From: Halomonas sp. 328
GTDB lineage: Bacteria; Pseudomonadota; Gammaproteobacteria; Pseudomonadales; Halomonadaceae
Assembly: GCF_015645095.1 (NCBI RefSeq)
Contig: NZ_JADOTW010000014.1
Location: 40,771-104,770 of the forward strand
Direction: 5' to 3'
DNA: 64,000 nucleotides
Program-made: the position numbers and the translations under genes
The notes under the pieces: generated by a model
What the model was told of the DNA's origin: nothing
Database searches by the model: none
The model's input: only the letters and a program-made list of their open reading frames with translations
Shown: piece after piece, positions 51,132 to 62,005 of the stretch
Layout of the letters: each line of letters begins with the position of its first letter
How positions within the stretch are numbered: the stretch's first letter is position 1

Positions 51132-52037
51132 TCAGGGGCGCTCGTCGGGCGCCCGGCCCGGCGCCTTGTCGCCCAGGCCTTGGGTGATACGGTCCAGCAC
51201 CATGGCCAGCAGCACGATACCGATGCCGCCGACGAAGGCCTGGCCGATATTGAGTCGCTCCAGGCCGGCGTAGACCTCGAGACCGAGGCCGCCGGCGCCG
51301 ATGATGGCGGCGATCACCACCATCGACAGCGACAGCATGATGGTCTGGTTGAGCCCCGCCATGATGGTTGGCAGGGCCAGTGGAAACTGCACCTTCCAGA
51401 GGGTCTGGCGAGGCGTGGAGCCGAAGGCCTCGGCGGCCTCGATATACTCCTGGCTGACCTGGCGGATGCCCAGGTTGGTGAGGCGGATCATCGGCGGCAT
51501 GGCGAAGATGATGGTGGCGATCAGTCCCGGCACATTGCCGATGCTGAACAGCATCACCGCCGGCACCAGGTACACGAAGGGCGGCGTGGTCTGCATGATG
51601 TCCAGCAGCGGGCGCATCAGGGTGGCGACGCGGTCGCTGCGGGAGCAGAGGATGCCCAGGGGCAGGCCGATCAGCACGCAGAACAGCACCGCGGTGACCA
51701 CCAGGGAGAGGGTCACGATCAGGGCATCCCAGACCCCCATGACGCCCACCAGGGCGAAGGCCACGAAGGCGAAGAGACCGACCCGCCAGGAGGCCGCCCG
51801 CCAGCCGATCAGGAAGATGCCGATCAGGAAGAGGCCGGGGGGCAGGCTGCCCAGGGCCCATTGGGTGGTCTGCATCACCGTCTGCACCGGCGGGCTCACA
51901 TAGCCGCGGAAGAAGCCGCGGAAGTTGGCTACCACCCAGTTCACCGCCTCGGTGATCCACTGGCGCACCGGCAGGGCCTCGAAGAGGCCGAAGGGGTCGG
52001 TGATCAGCAGGCGCAGGAACTCCATCAGCTCGTTCAT
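51132..52037 (-). CDS. proW: Glycine betaine ABC transporter, permease
   Basis: Inner-membrane permease of the ProU-type importer. It has 301 residues with a short periplasmic or amphipathic N-terminus and about six to seven membrane helices. The EAA-type loop EAAEAFGSTPRQTLWKVQFPLALPTIMAGLNQ that contacts ProV is clear, and the segment LPLGILCSRSDRVATLMRPLLDIMQTTPPFVYLVPAVMLF is characteristic. It overlaps the proV stop by 4 bases. Confidence 0.95.
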   Translation of the reverse strand: MNELMEFLRLLITDPFGLFEALPVRQWITEAVNWVVANFRGFFRGYVSPPVQTVMQTTQWALGSLPPGLFLIGIFLIGWRAASWRVGLFAFVAFALVGVMGVWDALIVTLSLVVTAVLFCVLIGLPLGILCSRSDRVATLMRPLLDIMQTTPPFVYLVPAVMLFSIGNVPGLIATIIFAMPPMIRLTNLGIRQVSQEYIEAAEAFGSTPRQTLWKVQFPLALPTIMAGLNQTIMLSLSMVVIAAIIGAGGLGLEVYAGLERLNIGQAFVGGIGIVLLAMVLDRITQGLGDKAPGRAPDERP

Positions 52038-53266
52038 GCGGTCGCCTCCTCGACGCGGGGGCCGCGCTTCTCCAGGATGCCATGGATCAACTGGGGCTCG
52101 TCGATCAGCCCCTGCAACTGGCCCTGGGGCCCGGTGACCAGCAGCGGCAGGCTGCTGTGTAATCGGCCGCGCAGCACCCGACGCAGTACCTCCTCCCGAG
52201 AGCAGCTCAGCAGCAGGTCGTCCCGGGGGCGGTCGGGTGGGGGTGTCTCCAGGGCCCTCTCCAGCTCGTCCAGGGGCAGGGGGTGGTCTCTCCGCCAGGC
52301 GCCGCGCAGGTGCCCCGCCTCGTCCAATCCCAGGCTCAGCGTCGGGTGGTCGCGGTGTCCCAGCAGGCGTAGCCCCTGCCGCTCGCCCTGGGGGCTGAAG
52401 GCATCATCGGCGAGGGGCAGGGCGATGGTGCCGGCGGTGATCACCGCGGTGGGGTCGGCGTGCTCGACGAAGCGCGCCACGTAGTCGGTGCGCGGATTGA
52501 CCAGGATCTGTTCCGGGGTGCCCAACTGGACGATGGCGCCGTCCTCCATGATGGCGATGCGATCCCCCAGACGCATCGCCTCGTCCAGGTCGTGGGTGAT
52601 AAAGAGGATGGTGCGCCCCAGCCGCGCCTGCAGCTTCTTCAGCTCCTGCTGCATGGTGACCTTGATCAGCGGATCCAGGGCCGAGAAGGGTTCGTCCATC
52701 AGCAGCACCCGGGCCTCGGTGGCCAGGGCCCGGGCCAGCCCGACCCGCTGCTGCATGCCGCCGGAGAGGGTCTGGGGATAGGCATCGCCCCAGTCGCCCA
52801 GGCCGACCATCGCCAGCACCTCCTGGGCGCGGCGCAGTCGCTCGGCGGCCGCCACCCCCTGGATCTCCAGGCCATAGGCCACGTTGGAACGCACCGAGCG
52901 ATGGGGGAAGAGGGCGAAGTGCTGGAAGACCATGCTCAGATGGCGGCGGCGCAGGTATCGCAGCCGTTCGGGGGAGGCGCCGGTGATCTCTTCGCATCCC
53001 GTCTCCGGGTCCTCCAGGAAGATGCGCCCGGCGGTGGGCTCGATCAGGCGATTGATGCAACGGATCAGGGTCGACTTGCCGCTGCCGGAGAGCCCCATGA
53101 TGACGAACACCTCGCCGGGCTCCAGGGCGAAGCTGACGTCGTTGACGCCCAGCACATGGCCGCTCTCGGCCTGCAGTTCGGCCTTGCCCTGGCCCGCTTC
53201 GAGCCGGGCCAGGGCCGACGCCGGATCGGGACCGAACAGCTTGGTCACGCCTTCCACGCGGATCAC
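52034..53266 (-). CDS. proV: Glycine betaine ABC transporter, ATP-binding protein
   Basis: ATPase of the ProU-type importer. It has 410 residues. Walker A GLSGSGKSTLIRC (about 59-71), signature LSGGMQQRVGLARALA (about 167), Walker B VLLMDEPFSALDPLI, and the switch His in FITHDLDEAM are present. The C-terminal about 140 residues should hold the CBS pair that senses ionic strength, but this part is divergent (RQGLRLLGHRDHPTLSLGLDEAGHLRGAW onwards). A GC-rich inverted repeat lies in the 110-base gap behind the amylase gene. Confidence 0.94.
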   Translation of the reverse strand: MIRVEGVTKLFGPDPASALARLEAGQGKAELQAESGHVLGVNDVSFALEPGEVFVIMGLSGSGKSTLIRCINRLIEPTAGRIFLEDPETGCEEITGASPERLRYLRRRHLSMVFQHFALFPHRSVRSNVAYGLEIQGVAAAERLRRAQEVLAMVGLGDWGDAYPQTLSGGMQQRVGLARALATEARVLLMDEPFSALDPLIKVTMQQELKKLQARLGRTILFITHDLDEAMRLGDRIAIMEDGAIVQLGTPEQILVNPRTDYVARFVEHADPTAVITAGTIALPLADDAFSPQGERQGLRLLGHRDHPTLSLGLDEAGHLRGAWRRDHPLPLDELERALETPPPDRPRDDLLLSCSREEVLRRVLRGRLHSSLPLLVTGPQGQLQGLIDEPQLIHGILEKRGPRVEEATA

Positions 53267-53286
53267 GGTACTTCCCCCTGGTGAGC

Positions 53287-53314
53287 CGCCCCGGCCCGGG
53301 ATCTCCGCCGGGGC
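53287..53314. terminator. GC-rich inverted repeat between amylase gene and proV
   Basis: GCCCCGGC and GCCGGGGC form an 8-bp stem around an 11-base loop. It lies after the amylase stop and 20 bases before the proV start on the minus strand, so it may terminate amylase transcription or shape the proV leader. A possible minus-strand -10 (TATGCT near 53342-53347) lies just upstream of it. Confidence 0.4.
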
Positions 53315-53376
53315 GGTATCGATCGGGTTGCAGTACCTACAGCATAGAAGCTCCGGGCGTCACCCTGCCGGCCGCC

Positions 53377-54867
53377 TCAGGGAGCGGGACGCGTCAGGCT
53401 CAAGGCCAGGGCAGCATTCGCTGGGACCTCGACCTCGGCCCGGCCATCCGCCGCCACCCTGACCCGGGTGGCGCAGTCGTCCAGCAGGTTGCAGTAGTCG
53501 CCGGCGGGCAGGCCGGTGGCCAGGGTCGCGCGCCATGCCTCGGGGTCGCGGTTCAGGGCCACGAAGCCGCGTTCGCCGCGGGCGAAGGCGATGCGCGACG
53601 CCCCCGCCTGCTGCCAGTGGGTGACCGGGGCCTCGCCCATGGCCTGGCGGAAGGCCACCATCTCGGTGACCAGCGGCCAGCGATGCTCGCAGACCCAGCC
53701 GTGATCGTCGTAGGCGCCTTCGGCCAGGCAGCCGAGCCCCGCCTCGCCATGCACCGGCAGGGTCTGCCAGCCCTCCTCGGCCACCGAGGGCGGGCCCTGG
53801 TCGCCATGCTCGAAGGTGTAGCTCGACATCAGCTTGGGGGTGCCGTAGGGCCAGGCCAGCATGAAGGTGAGCCCCAGGGCGTAGTGGTCGTCGCGGTGCA
53901 TCAGTACGCCGCCACCCACATGGCCGCGCTGGTTGTCGTGGTTGTCGACGAACACCAGGGCCCGTTCGCTGGGCAGCCAGGCTTCGTCGGCACCGATCCG
54001 GGCCAGGTCGGCCAGGTCGCCGCCGGCGATGGCGGTGGCCAGGCGATGGGGATAGCCGAACTCGGTCACCGCGGCATTGGCCAGGTACTCGGTGGCCTTG
54101 ATCGGTTCGTGGCCCGGGTCGATCACCTCCTGGAAGACGTAGGGATGGCCCTCGAGGCGTGCCAGGATCGCGCCGATATCGTCCGCCGGCATATGCTTGG
54201 CGGCGTCGATACGAAAGCCCGCCACCCCCAGGTCGAGCAGGCCCTGCAGGTAGTCGGCGAGTTGCGCCTGTACCGCCTCGCGGCCGGTGGCCAGGTCGGC
54301 CAGGCCCAGCAGGTGGCAGTGCTGGACCTCGTAGCGGTCCTGGTAGTCGCGGATCTGGTCGTCGCCGTGGCGACCACAGTGGTTGAAGTCCGCGTCGCGG
54401 GTGAACAGCTCGCCATAGCGGAAGGGCGCATAGGCGGTACCGGCGATACCGACGCCCTCGCCGATGCCGGCCATATGGTTGATCACCGCATCCACCAGGA
54501 TGCCCACGCCGGCGGCCTCGCAACGCTCGACCATCTCCACGAAGGCCTCGCGATCGCCGCTGCGGGAGTGGAGGTCATGGCTCACCGGCTGGTAGCGAGC
54601 CCACCAGGCGCCCTCGACGCCCTCCAGGGCGATATGCTCGTTGGGCGGCGAGACCTGGACGGCGTCGATGCCGGCCGGGCCGAGGTGGGTCTCGCATTCG
54701 GCGGCGATATCGTCCCAGCGCCACTCGAAGAGATGAACGATCAGCGGGGTCTCGCTGCCGAGCCGGGTGGCATCGCCCAGGGGGGCGGCCTGGGCGGTGG
54801 CCGCCAGGCTCAGGGCCAGGCCGAGGGGCAGGGCCTTCAGGGCCAGGGAGGTGGGGGTAGGCTTCAT
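53377..54867 (-). CDS. Secreted alpha-amylase of the animal-like GH13 type
   Basis: Endo-acting starch hydrolase, exported by a signal peptide (MKPTPTSLALKALPLGLALSLAATAQA, cleaved near 28). It has 496 residues. The catalytic triad is seen in GFRIDAAKHM (Asp nucleophile, about 217), FQEVIDPG (Glu acid/base) and VFVDNHDNQRG (third Asp). The start HLFEWRWDDIAAECETHLGPAGIDAVQVSPPNEH is the signature of animal-type, chloride-dependent amylases also known from marine bacteria; the Arg before the nucleophile and the Asn before HDNQRG fit the chloride site. Divergent from malE, sharing its regulatory region. Confidence 0.93.
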   Translation of the reverse strand: MKPTPTSLALKALPLGLALSLAATAQAAPLGDATRLGSETPLIVHLFEWRWDDIAAECETHLGPAGIDAVQVSPPNEHIALEGVEGAWWARYQPVSHDLHSRSGDREAFVEMVERCEAAGVGILVDAVINHMAGIGEGVGIAGTAYAPFRYGELFTRDADFNHCGRHGDDQIRDYQDRYEVQHCHLLGLADLATGREAVQAQLADYLQGLLDLGVAGFRIDAAKHMPADDIGAILARLEGHPYVFQEVIDPGHEPIKATEYLANAAVTEFGYPHRLATAIAGGDLADLARIGADEAWLPSERALVFVDNHDNQRGHVGGGVLMHRDDHYALGLTFMLAWPYGTPKLMSSYTFEHGDQGPPSVAEEGWQTLPVHGEAGLGCLAEGAYDDHGWVCEHRWPLVTEMVAFRQAMGEAPVTHWQQAGASRIAFARGERGFVALNRDPEAWRATLATGLPAGDYCNLLDDCATRVRVAADGRAEVEVPANAALALSLTRPAP

Positions 54868-55103
54868 GGCATCCTCGTCTTGTGATTGTTGAGAGCTGCC
54901 CCGCCCATGCTAGGCCCCGGGCCCCGGCGTGACCTCCTCCCGGGGTCGGCCGGGGCGCCGGCCACTACGCCCCCCGGATACGCCGCCTCCTCCTCCCGGG
55001 GGGAGGAGGCGGGCTTGTCGCCCAGCGGCGAGGCTAGGAGCCTGTCGGGTTTATCGCGTTTTTGCCGCGACCCATCAGGACTCACCCATAACAATCAAGG
55101 GGC
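54868..55103. promoter_or_regulatory. Shared amylase / malE regulatory region with MalT-box-like sites
   Basis: The divergent 236-bp region contains GGGGAGGAGG (55000-55009), a perfect match to the enterobacterial MalT box GGGGA(T/G)GAGG, and two 9-of-10 matches on the other strand (54933-54942 and 54989-54998). The 11-mer CTACGCCCCCC (54965-54975) also occurs upstream of lamB and of the alpha-glucosidase. Its end lies 128 bases before the malE ATG. A single end of the 28-kb repeat type is seen at 55034-55051. Confidence 0.55.
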
Positions 55104-56297
55104 ATGACACCCATGAGCATGACACGCCGAACCCTGCTCCCGCTGCTGGCCGCCGGCACCCTGGGGCTGAGCGCCCAGGCCCTGGCCTTCGACGACGACC
55201 GCCTGACCATCTGGATGGGCGACAACAAGGGCCCCGAGGGCGTCCGCGAGGTGGCCGAGCGCTTCACCGCCGACACCGGCATCGCCATCGAGATCGTCCA
55301 CCCCGATAACCTCACCGACCGCTACCAGCAGGCCGCCGGCAGTGGCCAGGGGCCGGATATCGTGATCTGGGCCCACGACCGCCTGGGCGAATGGGCCCAG
55401 AGCGGCCTGCTCCGCCCGATCGCCCCGTCCAGCGACTTTCGCGACCGCTACTTCGACTTCACCTGGCAGGCCACCCAGTGGAACGGCGAGACCTACGGCT
55501 ACCCCATCTCGGTGGAGTCGCTGGGGCTGATCTACAACAAGGCGCTGGTGGAGACCCCGCCGGAGAGCTTCGCCGAGCTGATGGCGCTGGATGCCGAACT
55601 CGCCGCCGAGGGCAAGAAGGCGATCCTCTTCGACTACGCCGAGCCCTACTACGGCTGGACCCTGCTGGCCGCCAACGGTGGCTACCCCTTCCGCCTCACC
55701 GCCGAGGGCTTCGATGTCGAGGATATCGGCGTCAACAATGCCGGGGCCCTCCAGGGCGCCGAGCTGCTCGCCGAGCTGATCGACAGCGGCGTGCTGCCCC
55801 GCGGCACCGACTACAACCTGATGGACACCCGCTTCAATCGTGGCGAGGTGGCCACCATGATCAGCGGCCCCTGGGCCTGGAACAACCTGCGCCAGAGTGG
55901 CATCGACTTCGGCGTGGCCCTGCTGCCCCGGGTGGGTGACGAGCGTGCCCGACCGCTGTTCGGGGTGATGACGGCGATGATCAACTCCGCCTCGCCCAAC
56001 GACTTCCTGGCCACCGAATTCCTCGAGAACTACCTGCTCTCCGAGGAGGGGCTGCGCACCTTCAACGGCGACGCCTCCCTGGGCGCCGTGGCCCATATGG
56101 CCTACCAGCGGGAGCTGGCGGAGGACCCCAATATCGCCGCCACCCTGGCCAATGCGGAGATCGGCCTGCCGATGCCCAACATCCCCGAGATGGGCGCCTT
56201 CTGGGCCGCCATGGAACCGGCCCTGCAGAACATCGGCAGCGGTCGCCAGTCGCCCCAGGAAGCGCTGGACGCCGCGGCTCGCCGCATGCGCCAGTAA
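55104..56297 (+). CDS. malE: Maltose/maltodextrin ABC transporter, substrate-binding protein
   Basis: Periplasmic maltodextrin receptor. It has 397 residues from ATG 55104 with AAGGGG upstream (ATG 55113 and 55119 are alternatives). A twin-Arg-looking but ordinary signal (TRRTLLPLLAAGTLGLSAQALA) is cleaved near 29. Conserved MalE segments: LTIWMGDNKG, PDIVIWAHDRLGEWAQSGLL, YGYPISVESLGLIYNK, AILFDYAEPYYGWTLLAANGGYPF, FNRGEVATMISGPWAW and LGAVAHMAYQRELA. It is followed by malF and malG. Divergent from the amylase gene. Confidence 0.95.
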   Translation: MTPMSMTRRTLLPLLAAGTLGLSAQALAFDDDRLTIWMGDNKGPEGVREVAERFTADTGIAIEIVHPDNLTDRYQQAAGSGQGPDIVIWAHDRLGEWAQSGLLRPIAPSSDFRDRYFDFTWQATQWNGETYGYPISVESLGLIYNKALVETPPESFAELMALDAELAAEGKKAILFDYAEPYYGWTLLAANGGYPFRLTAEGFDVEDIGVNNAGALQGAELLAELIDSGVLPRGTDYNLMDTRFNRGEVATMISGPWAWNNLRQSGIDFGVALLPRVGDERARPLFGVMTAMINSASPNDFLATEFLENYLLSEEGLRTFNGDASLGAVAHMAYQRELAEDPNIAATLANAEIGLPMPNIPEMGAFWAAMEPALQNIGSGRQSPQEALDAAARRMRQ

Positions 56298-56366
56298 GCA
56301 CTTCCCCCACGCCACGCGCCGCCGGCGGTTATCCGCCGGCGGTCCTGCAGGCTCGTTTCACAGGTC

Positions 56367-57962
56367 ATGCCCATGTACACCACCAACGCTTCCCGCGGCC
56401 TGCCCCGGCACCGCTCGCGCCACCCCACCGAACGCTATGGCCGCTGGGCCGGCCGTGCCCTGGTCGCCACCCTGGTCGTCTCCCTGCTGTGGCTGGTGCT
56501 GGCCTTCCATCTCAACGGCCAGTGGATGTTCGCCCTGCTGTTCCTGGTGCTCGGCAGCTCGCTGGCGGTGGTCTTCACCAAGCGCAGCCTGATGAGCCAC
56601 CGCTACATCTTTCCTGCGGTGGCGGGGCTCGGGGTCTTCGTGATCTTCCCGCTGCTCTACACCATCGGTATCAGCTTCAGCAACTACAGCTCCAGCAACC
56701 TGCTCAGCGAGGAGCGGGTGCGCGATCAACTGCTCTCGCGCACCTTCCAGGCCGAGGGCGCCGCCTTCGATTTCGCCCTCTACCGCGACGGCGAACGGGC
56801 CCGCCTCTATTTGCACGGCGGCGACCTGACGCCCGAGGATGACCTTCCCGAGGCGAGCCAGGGCTTCGTCACGCCGCCCCTCAACCTGGACAATCCCGAG
56901 CCGCGCCGGGTGGGCCTGCAGGCGGCAGACCGCCCCCCCAGCGGCGAGCCGTTGCCGATGCGCGAGGTGATCGCCGCCCGCAGCCTGCTCCAGGGCCTGA
57001 CCCTGCTGACCCCCGAGGGGCCGGAGCTGCGCATGGCGGGGCTGCGTCACTACGCGCCCATCCTCGACCGCTATGAGGCTCGGGACGACGGCAGCCTCTA
57101 TGATCGTCGCGACGACCGGGTGCTGACCCCGGACCCGGCGATCGGCTTCTTCGTCACCGACGATGGCGAGCGCATCACCCCGGGATGGCCCGTCGCCGTG
57201 GGCCTGGACAACTACACCCAGATCTTCACCGACCCGGATATCCGCGGGCCCTTCCTGCAGATCTTCGTCTGGACCTTCGTCTTCGCCGGGCTCACCGTGG
57301 TGTTCACCCTGGCGGTGGGGTTCGTGCTGGCCTCCCTGCTGCAGTGGGACCAGCTCAGGGGCAAGGCGATCTACCGCACCCTGCTGATCCTGCCCTATGC
57401 GGTACCGGCCTTTATCTCGATCCTGATCTTCAAGGGCATGTTCAACCAGCACTTCGGTGAGGTGAACATGATCCTCGAGACGCTGTTCGGCATCCGTCCC
57501 GAGTGGTTCACCGATCCCTGGCTGGCGCGCAGCATGCTGCTGATCGTCAATACCTGGCTCGGCTACCCCTATATGCTGCTGCTGTGCATGGGGCTGATCC
57601 AGTCGATTCCCCGCGACCTCTTTGAAGCCTCGGCGGTGGATGGCGGCGGCCCCCTGACCAACCTGTGGCGCATCACCCTGCCGCTGATCCTCAAGCCGCT
57701 GACGCCCCTGCTGATCGCCGCCTTCGCCTTCAATTTCAATAACTTCGTCTTGATTGCCTTGCTCACCGGCGGCAACCCGGACATCCTCGGCGCCAGCACC
57801 CCGGCGGGCACCACCGACCTGCTGGTCAGCTACACCTACCGCATCGCCTTCCAGGATGCCGGCCAGAACTTCGGCCTGGCGGCGGCCATCGCCACCCTGA
57901 TCTTCCTGCTGGTCGCGGGCCTCTCCTGGCTCAATCTGCGGCTTTCCAAGGTCAAGGTCTGA
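56367..57962 (+). CDS. malF: Maltose ABC transporter, permease MalF
   Basis: Inner-membrane permease subunit with the large periplasmic P2 loop typical of MalF. It has 531 residues, near the E. coli length of 514. There are about eight membrane helices: three at about 32-110, then a periplasmic region (about 115-300), then the transport core. The EAA loop [27 protein letters not shown] is present, and [25 protein letters not shown] follows. ATG 56373 is an alternative start. Confidence 0.96.
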   Translation: MPMYTTNASRGLPRHRSRHPTERYGRWAGRALVATLVVSLLWLVLAFHLNGQWMFALLFLVLGSSLAVVFTKRSLMSHRYIFPAVAGLGVFVIFPLLYTIGISFSNYSSSNLLSEERVRDQLLSRTFQAEGAAFDFALYRDGERARLYLHGGDLTPEDDLPEASQGFVTPPLNLDNPEPRRVGLQAADRPPSGEPLPMREVIAARSLLQGLTLLTPEGPELRMAGLRHYAPILDRYEARDDGSLYDRRDDRVLTPDPAIGFFVTDDGERITPGWPVAVGLDNYTQIFTDPDIRGPFLQIFVWTFVFAGLTVVFTLAVGFVLASLLQWDQLRGKAIYRTLLILPYAVPAFISILIFKGMFNQHFGEVNMILETLFGIRPEWFTDPWLARSMLLIVNTWLGYPYMLLLCMGLIQSIPRDLFEASAVDGGGPLTNLWRITLPLILKPLTPLLIAAFAFNFNNFVLIALLTGGNPDILGASTPAGTTDLLVSYTYRIAFQDAGQNFGLAAAIATLIFLLVAGLSWLNLRLSKVKV

Positions 57963-57988
57963 TTCACACGGTCAAAGGAGCTATCGCC

Positions 57989-58856
57989 ATGGCCATGGTC
58001 CAACCCCGCTCGATCCGCGCCCGCCGGCTGGGCGCCCACCTGCTGCTGATCGGCCTCGTCAGCCTGGTCGTCTTCCCGCTGTTGCTGGTGATCTCGATCT
58101 CCTTCCGCGAGGGCAACTTCGCCACCGGCAGCCTGATCCCCGAGCGCTTCTCCCTGGAGCACTGGGCGCTGGCCTTCGGCATCCCCTGGGAGCGCGCCGA
58201 CGGCAGCGTGATCCAGCCGCCCTTCCCGGTGCTGCTGTGGCTGTGGAACTCGGTGAAGGTGGCGGTGGTCTCGTCGCTGCTGATCGTGCTGCTCTCCACC
58301 ACCAGCGCCTACGCCTTCGCGCGCATGCGCTTCAAGGGCAAGGCGCCGATCCTCAAGGGCATGCTGATCTTCCAGATGTTTCCGGCGGTGCTGTCGCTGG
58401 TGGCCCTCTATGCGCTCTTCGACCGCCTGGGCCAGCTGGTGCCGGCGCTCGGCATCAACACCCACGGCTCGCTGATCGTCGCCTCTTTGGGCGCCGTGGC
58501 CCTGCATATCTGGACCATCAAGGGCTACTTCGAGTCCATCGACGGCTCGCTGGAGGAGGCCGCCATGGTCGACGGTGCCAGCACCTGGCAGGCGTTCCGC
58601 TACATCCTGCTGCCGCTCTCGGTACCGATCCTGATGGTGGTGTTCATCCTCGCCTTCGTGATGAGCATCATGGAGTACCCCATGGCCTCGGTGCTGCTGG
58701 TCGACGAGCACAAGCTGACGCTCGCCGTGGGGGCCCAGCAGTACCTGGCCGACCACAACCAGCGCTGGGGCAACTTCGCCGCCGCGGCGGTCTTGTCCGG
58801 CCTGCCCATCACCCTGATGTTCCTGCTCTGCCAGCGCTGGATCGTCGGTGGCCTCA

Positions 58857-58879
<23 letters not shown>
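57989..58879 (+). CDS. malG: Maltose ABC transporter, permease MalG
   Basis: Second permease subunit. It has 296 residues, as in E. coli. Six membrane helices; the EAA loop [28 protein letters not shown] contacts MalK. The N-terminal [29 protein letters not shown] is characteristic. The C-terminus ends AGGVKG, and the last 20 bases of the gene are the start of a 76-bp tandem repeat extending into the 3' region. Operon malEFG, 26 bases after malF. Confidence 0.96.
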
Positions 58880-60542
<1,663 letters not shown>

Positions 60543-60579
60543 GCGACCCCGTCCCGCTCGCGTTACTGTTTCCTCGTTT

Positions 60580-60606
60580 GCCGGCGCCCTGCGCCGGCTT
60601 TTTTTA
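60580..60606 (+). terminator. Rho-independent terminator of lamB
   Basis: GCCGGCGC and GCGCCGGC form an 8-bp stem with a CCT loop followed by seven T's, 37 bases after the stop codon. Confidence 0.9.
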
Positions 60607-60659
60607 GGTTCATCGCAGATCAGCGTGAAGCCACAACATGGATGATTCCGGCTTGCTAT

Positions 60660-60761
60660 CGTGGGAGTTTGGCTATGCCGAACGATTGGGCGACGAAGTC
60701 GCCCCTGGTCGCAGCCAGGATCGCCCTTCGGGCGATATCGCGCGGAATCCGCGCTCCCACG
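60660..60761. repeat. REP-like palindromic repeat
   Basis: The ends CGTGGGAG and CTCCCACG are perfect inverted repeats 102 bp apart. Internally ATCGCCC-TTCG-GGGCGAT and CGCGG-AAT-CCGCG form hairpins. The GTGGGAGCGCGG-type end resembles REP elements of Pseudomonas-related bacteria. It sits between convergent lamB and malK. Confidence 0.65.
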
Positions 60762-60830
60762 GCGGCATTCACGCCAGAGTGCGAAGAGCCTTTTTTTATG
60801 TCCGTGGCAGCGATAATCGCCTTCAACGCA

Positions 60831-60859
60831 CAGGGCCCCGGCAACCTGCCGGGGCCCTG
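60831..60859 (-). terminator. Stem-loop at the end of malK
   Basis: CAGGGCCCCGGC and GCCGGGGCCCTG form a perfect 12-bp stem around AACCT, 31 bases after the malK stop on the minus strand. There is no clear T-run, so it may be a factor-dependent end or stabiliser. Confidence 0.6.
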
Positions 60860-60889
60860 TCGTGGAGCGCTCTGCAGCCTGGGGTGAGC

Positions 60890-62005
60890 CTAGCGGCTGA
60901 CCCCGGGCACCGTGGTCTGGCGCGGGCAGGCGCGGCCGCTGGCGTCGAAGAGATGACAGTGCTCCCCGGCCAGGCCCAGGGTCACCGGCTGGTGGGGTTC
61001 CAGGTGGGTCAGGCCATCCAGGCGCTGCACCAGGGCGCCCTCGACGCCTTCCACCGCCAGGTGGGCCAGGGTCTCGTAGCCCAGTTGCTCGGCCACCAGC
61101 AGGCGGGCCGGCAGGCGGGCCTCGGCCCGGGTTTCGTCGACGAAGGCCTCGGCGCGCACCCCCAGGGTGGCGGTGTCGCCGGCGCTCAGGCCGCTGCCGT
61201 CCACCGCCACCGCCAGGCTCTCGCCACCGGGCAGGCGCACCGTGGTATGGCGCGGGCCCGGGTCGAGCACCGTCACCGGCAGGGTGTTGATGCGCGGCGA
61301 GCCGATGAACTCCGCCACCTCCAGGGTCTGGGGGAAGTGGTAGAGGGAGAGCGGCGCCCCGACCTGGGCGATGCGCCCGCCGGAGAGCAGCACGATGCGA
61401 TCGGCGAGCGTCATGGCCTCCACCTGATCGTGGGTCACATAGATCATGGTGGCGCCCAGGCGCTCATGCAGTTCGGCGATTTGCACCCGCATATCGACGC
61501 GCAGGGCGGCGTCCAGGTTGGAGAGGGGCTCGTCGAAGAGGAACACCGCCGGCTCCTTGACCAGGGTGCGGCCGATGGCCACCCGCTGGCGCTGGCCCCC
61601 GGAGAGGTCCTTGGGCTTGCGCTCCAGCAGCGTGGAGAGGTGCAGCATCTCGGCGGCGTGTTCCACCCGGCGGCGGATCTCCGCCTTGTCGGTGCGCGCC
61701 AGCTTGAGGCCGAAGGCCATGTTCTCGGCCACCGTCATATGCGGGTAGAGGGCATAGGACTGGAAGACCATGCCGATGTCCCGCTCCTGGGGCGGCACCT
61801 CGTTGATGCGTTCCCCGTCCAGGCACATCTCCCCCCGGGTGATCTCCTCGAGCCCGGCGATCATGCGCAGCAGGGTCGACTTGCCGCAGCCGGAGGGGCC
61901 GACGAAGACCACGAACTCGCCATCCTCGATGGTCAGGTCGATATCCCGGGAGATCTCGACCCCGTCGTAGGATTTGCCGATACCGCTGAGCGTCAAACGT
62001 CCCAT
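60890..62005 (-). CDS. malK: Maltose ABC transporter, ATP-binding protein MalK
   Basis: ATPase of the maltodextrin importer, and in enterobacteria also an inhibitor of MalT. It has 371 residues from ATG 62005, with GAGGAGG seven bases upstream. Walker A VGPSGCGKSTLLRM (about 35-48), Q-loop MVFQSYALYPHM, signature LSGGQRQRVAIGR, Walker B VFLFDEPLSNLDAALR and the switch His in YVTHDQVEAM are intact. The C-terminal regulatory domain (about 235-371, GSPRINTLPV onwards) is present. It overlaps the 3' end of the alpha-glucosidase gene by 13 bases. Confidence 0.96.
   Translation of the reverse strand: MGRLTLSGIGKSYDGVEISRDIDLTIEDGEFVVFVGPSGCGKSTLLRMIAGLEEITRGEMCLDGERINEVPPQERDIGMVFQSYALYPHMTVAENMAFGLKLARTDKAEIRRRVEHAAEMLHLSTLLERKPKDLSGGQRQRVAIGRTLVKEPAVFLFDEPLSNLDAALRVDMRVQIAELHERLGATMIYVTHDQVEAMTLADRIVLLSGGRIAQVGAPLSLYHFPQTLEVAEFIGSPRINTLPVTVLDPGPRHTTVRLPGGESLAVAVDGSGLSAGDTATLGVRAEAFVDETRAEARLPARLLVAEQLGYETLAHLAVEGVEGALVQRLDGLTHLEPHQPVTLGLAGEHCHLFDASGRACPRQTTVPGVSR

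Larger units (their letters stand above)
60543..60889. other. Gene-free region between lamB and malK ends
   Basis: This 347-bp convergent region holds the lamB terminator (60580-60606), a REP-like repeat (60660-60761), a T-run CTTTTTTT near 60790 and a stem-loop for malK (60831-60859). No credible gene is present; the short frames in it are mostly low-quality. Confidence 0.7.
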
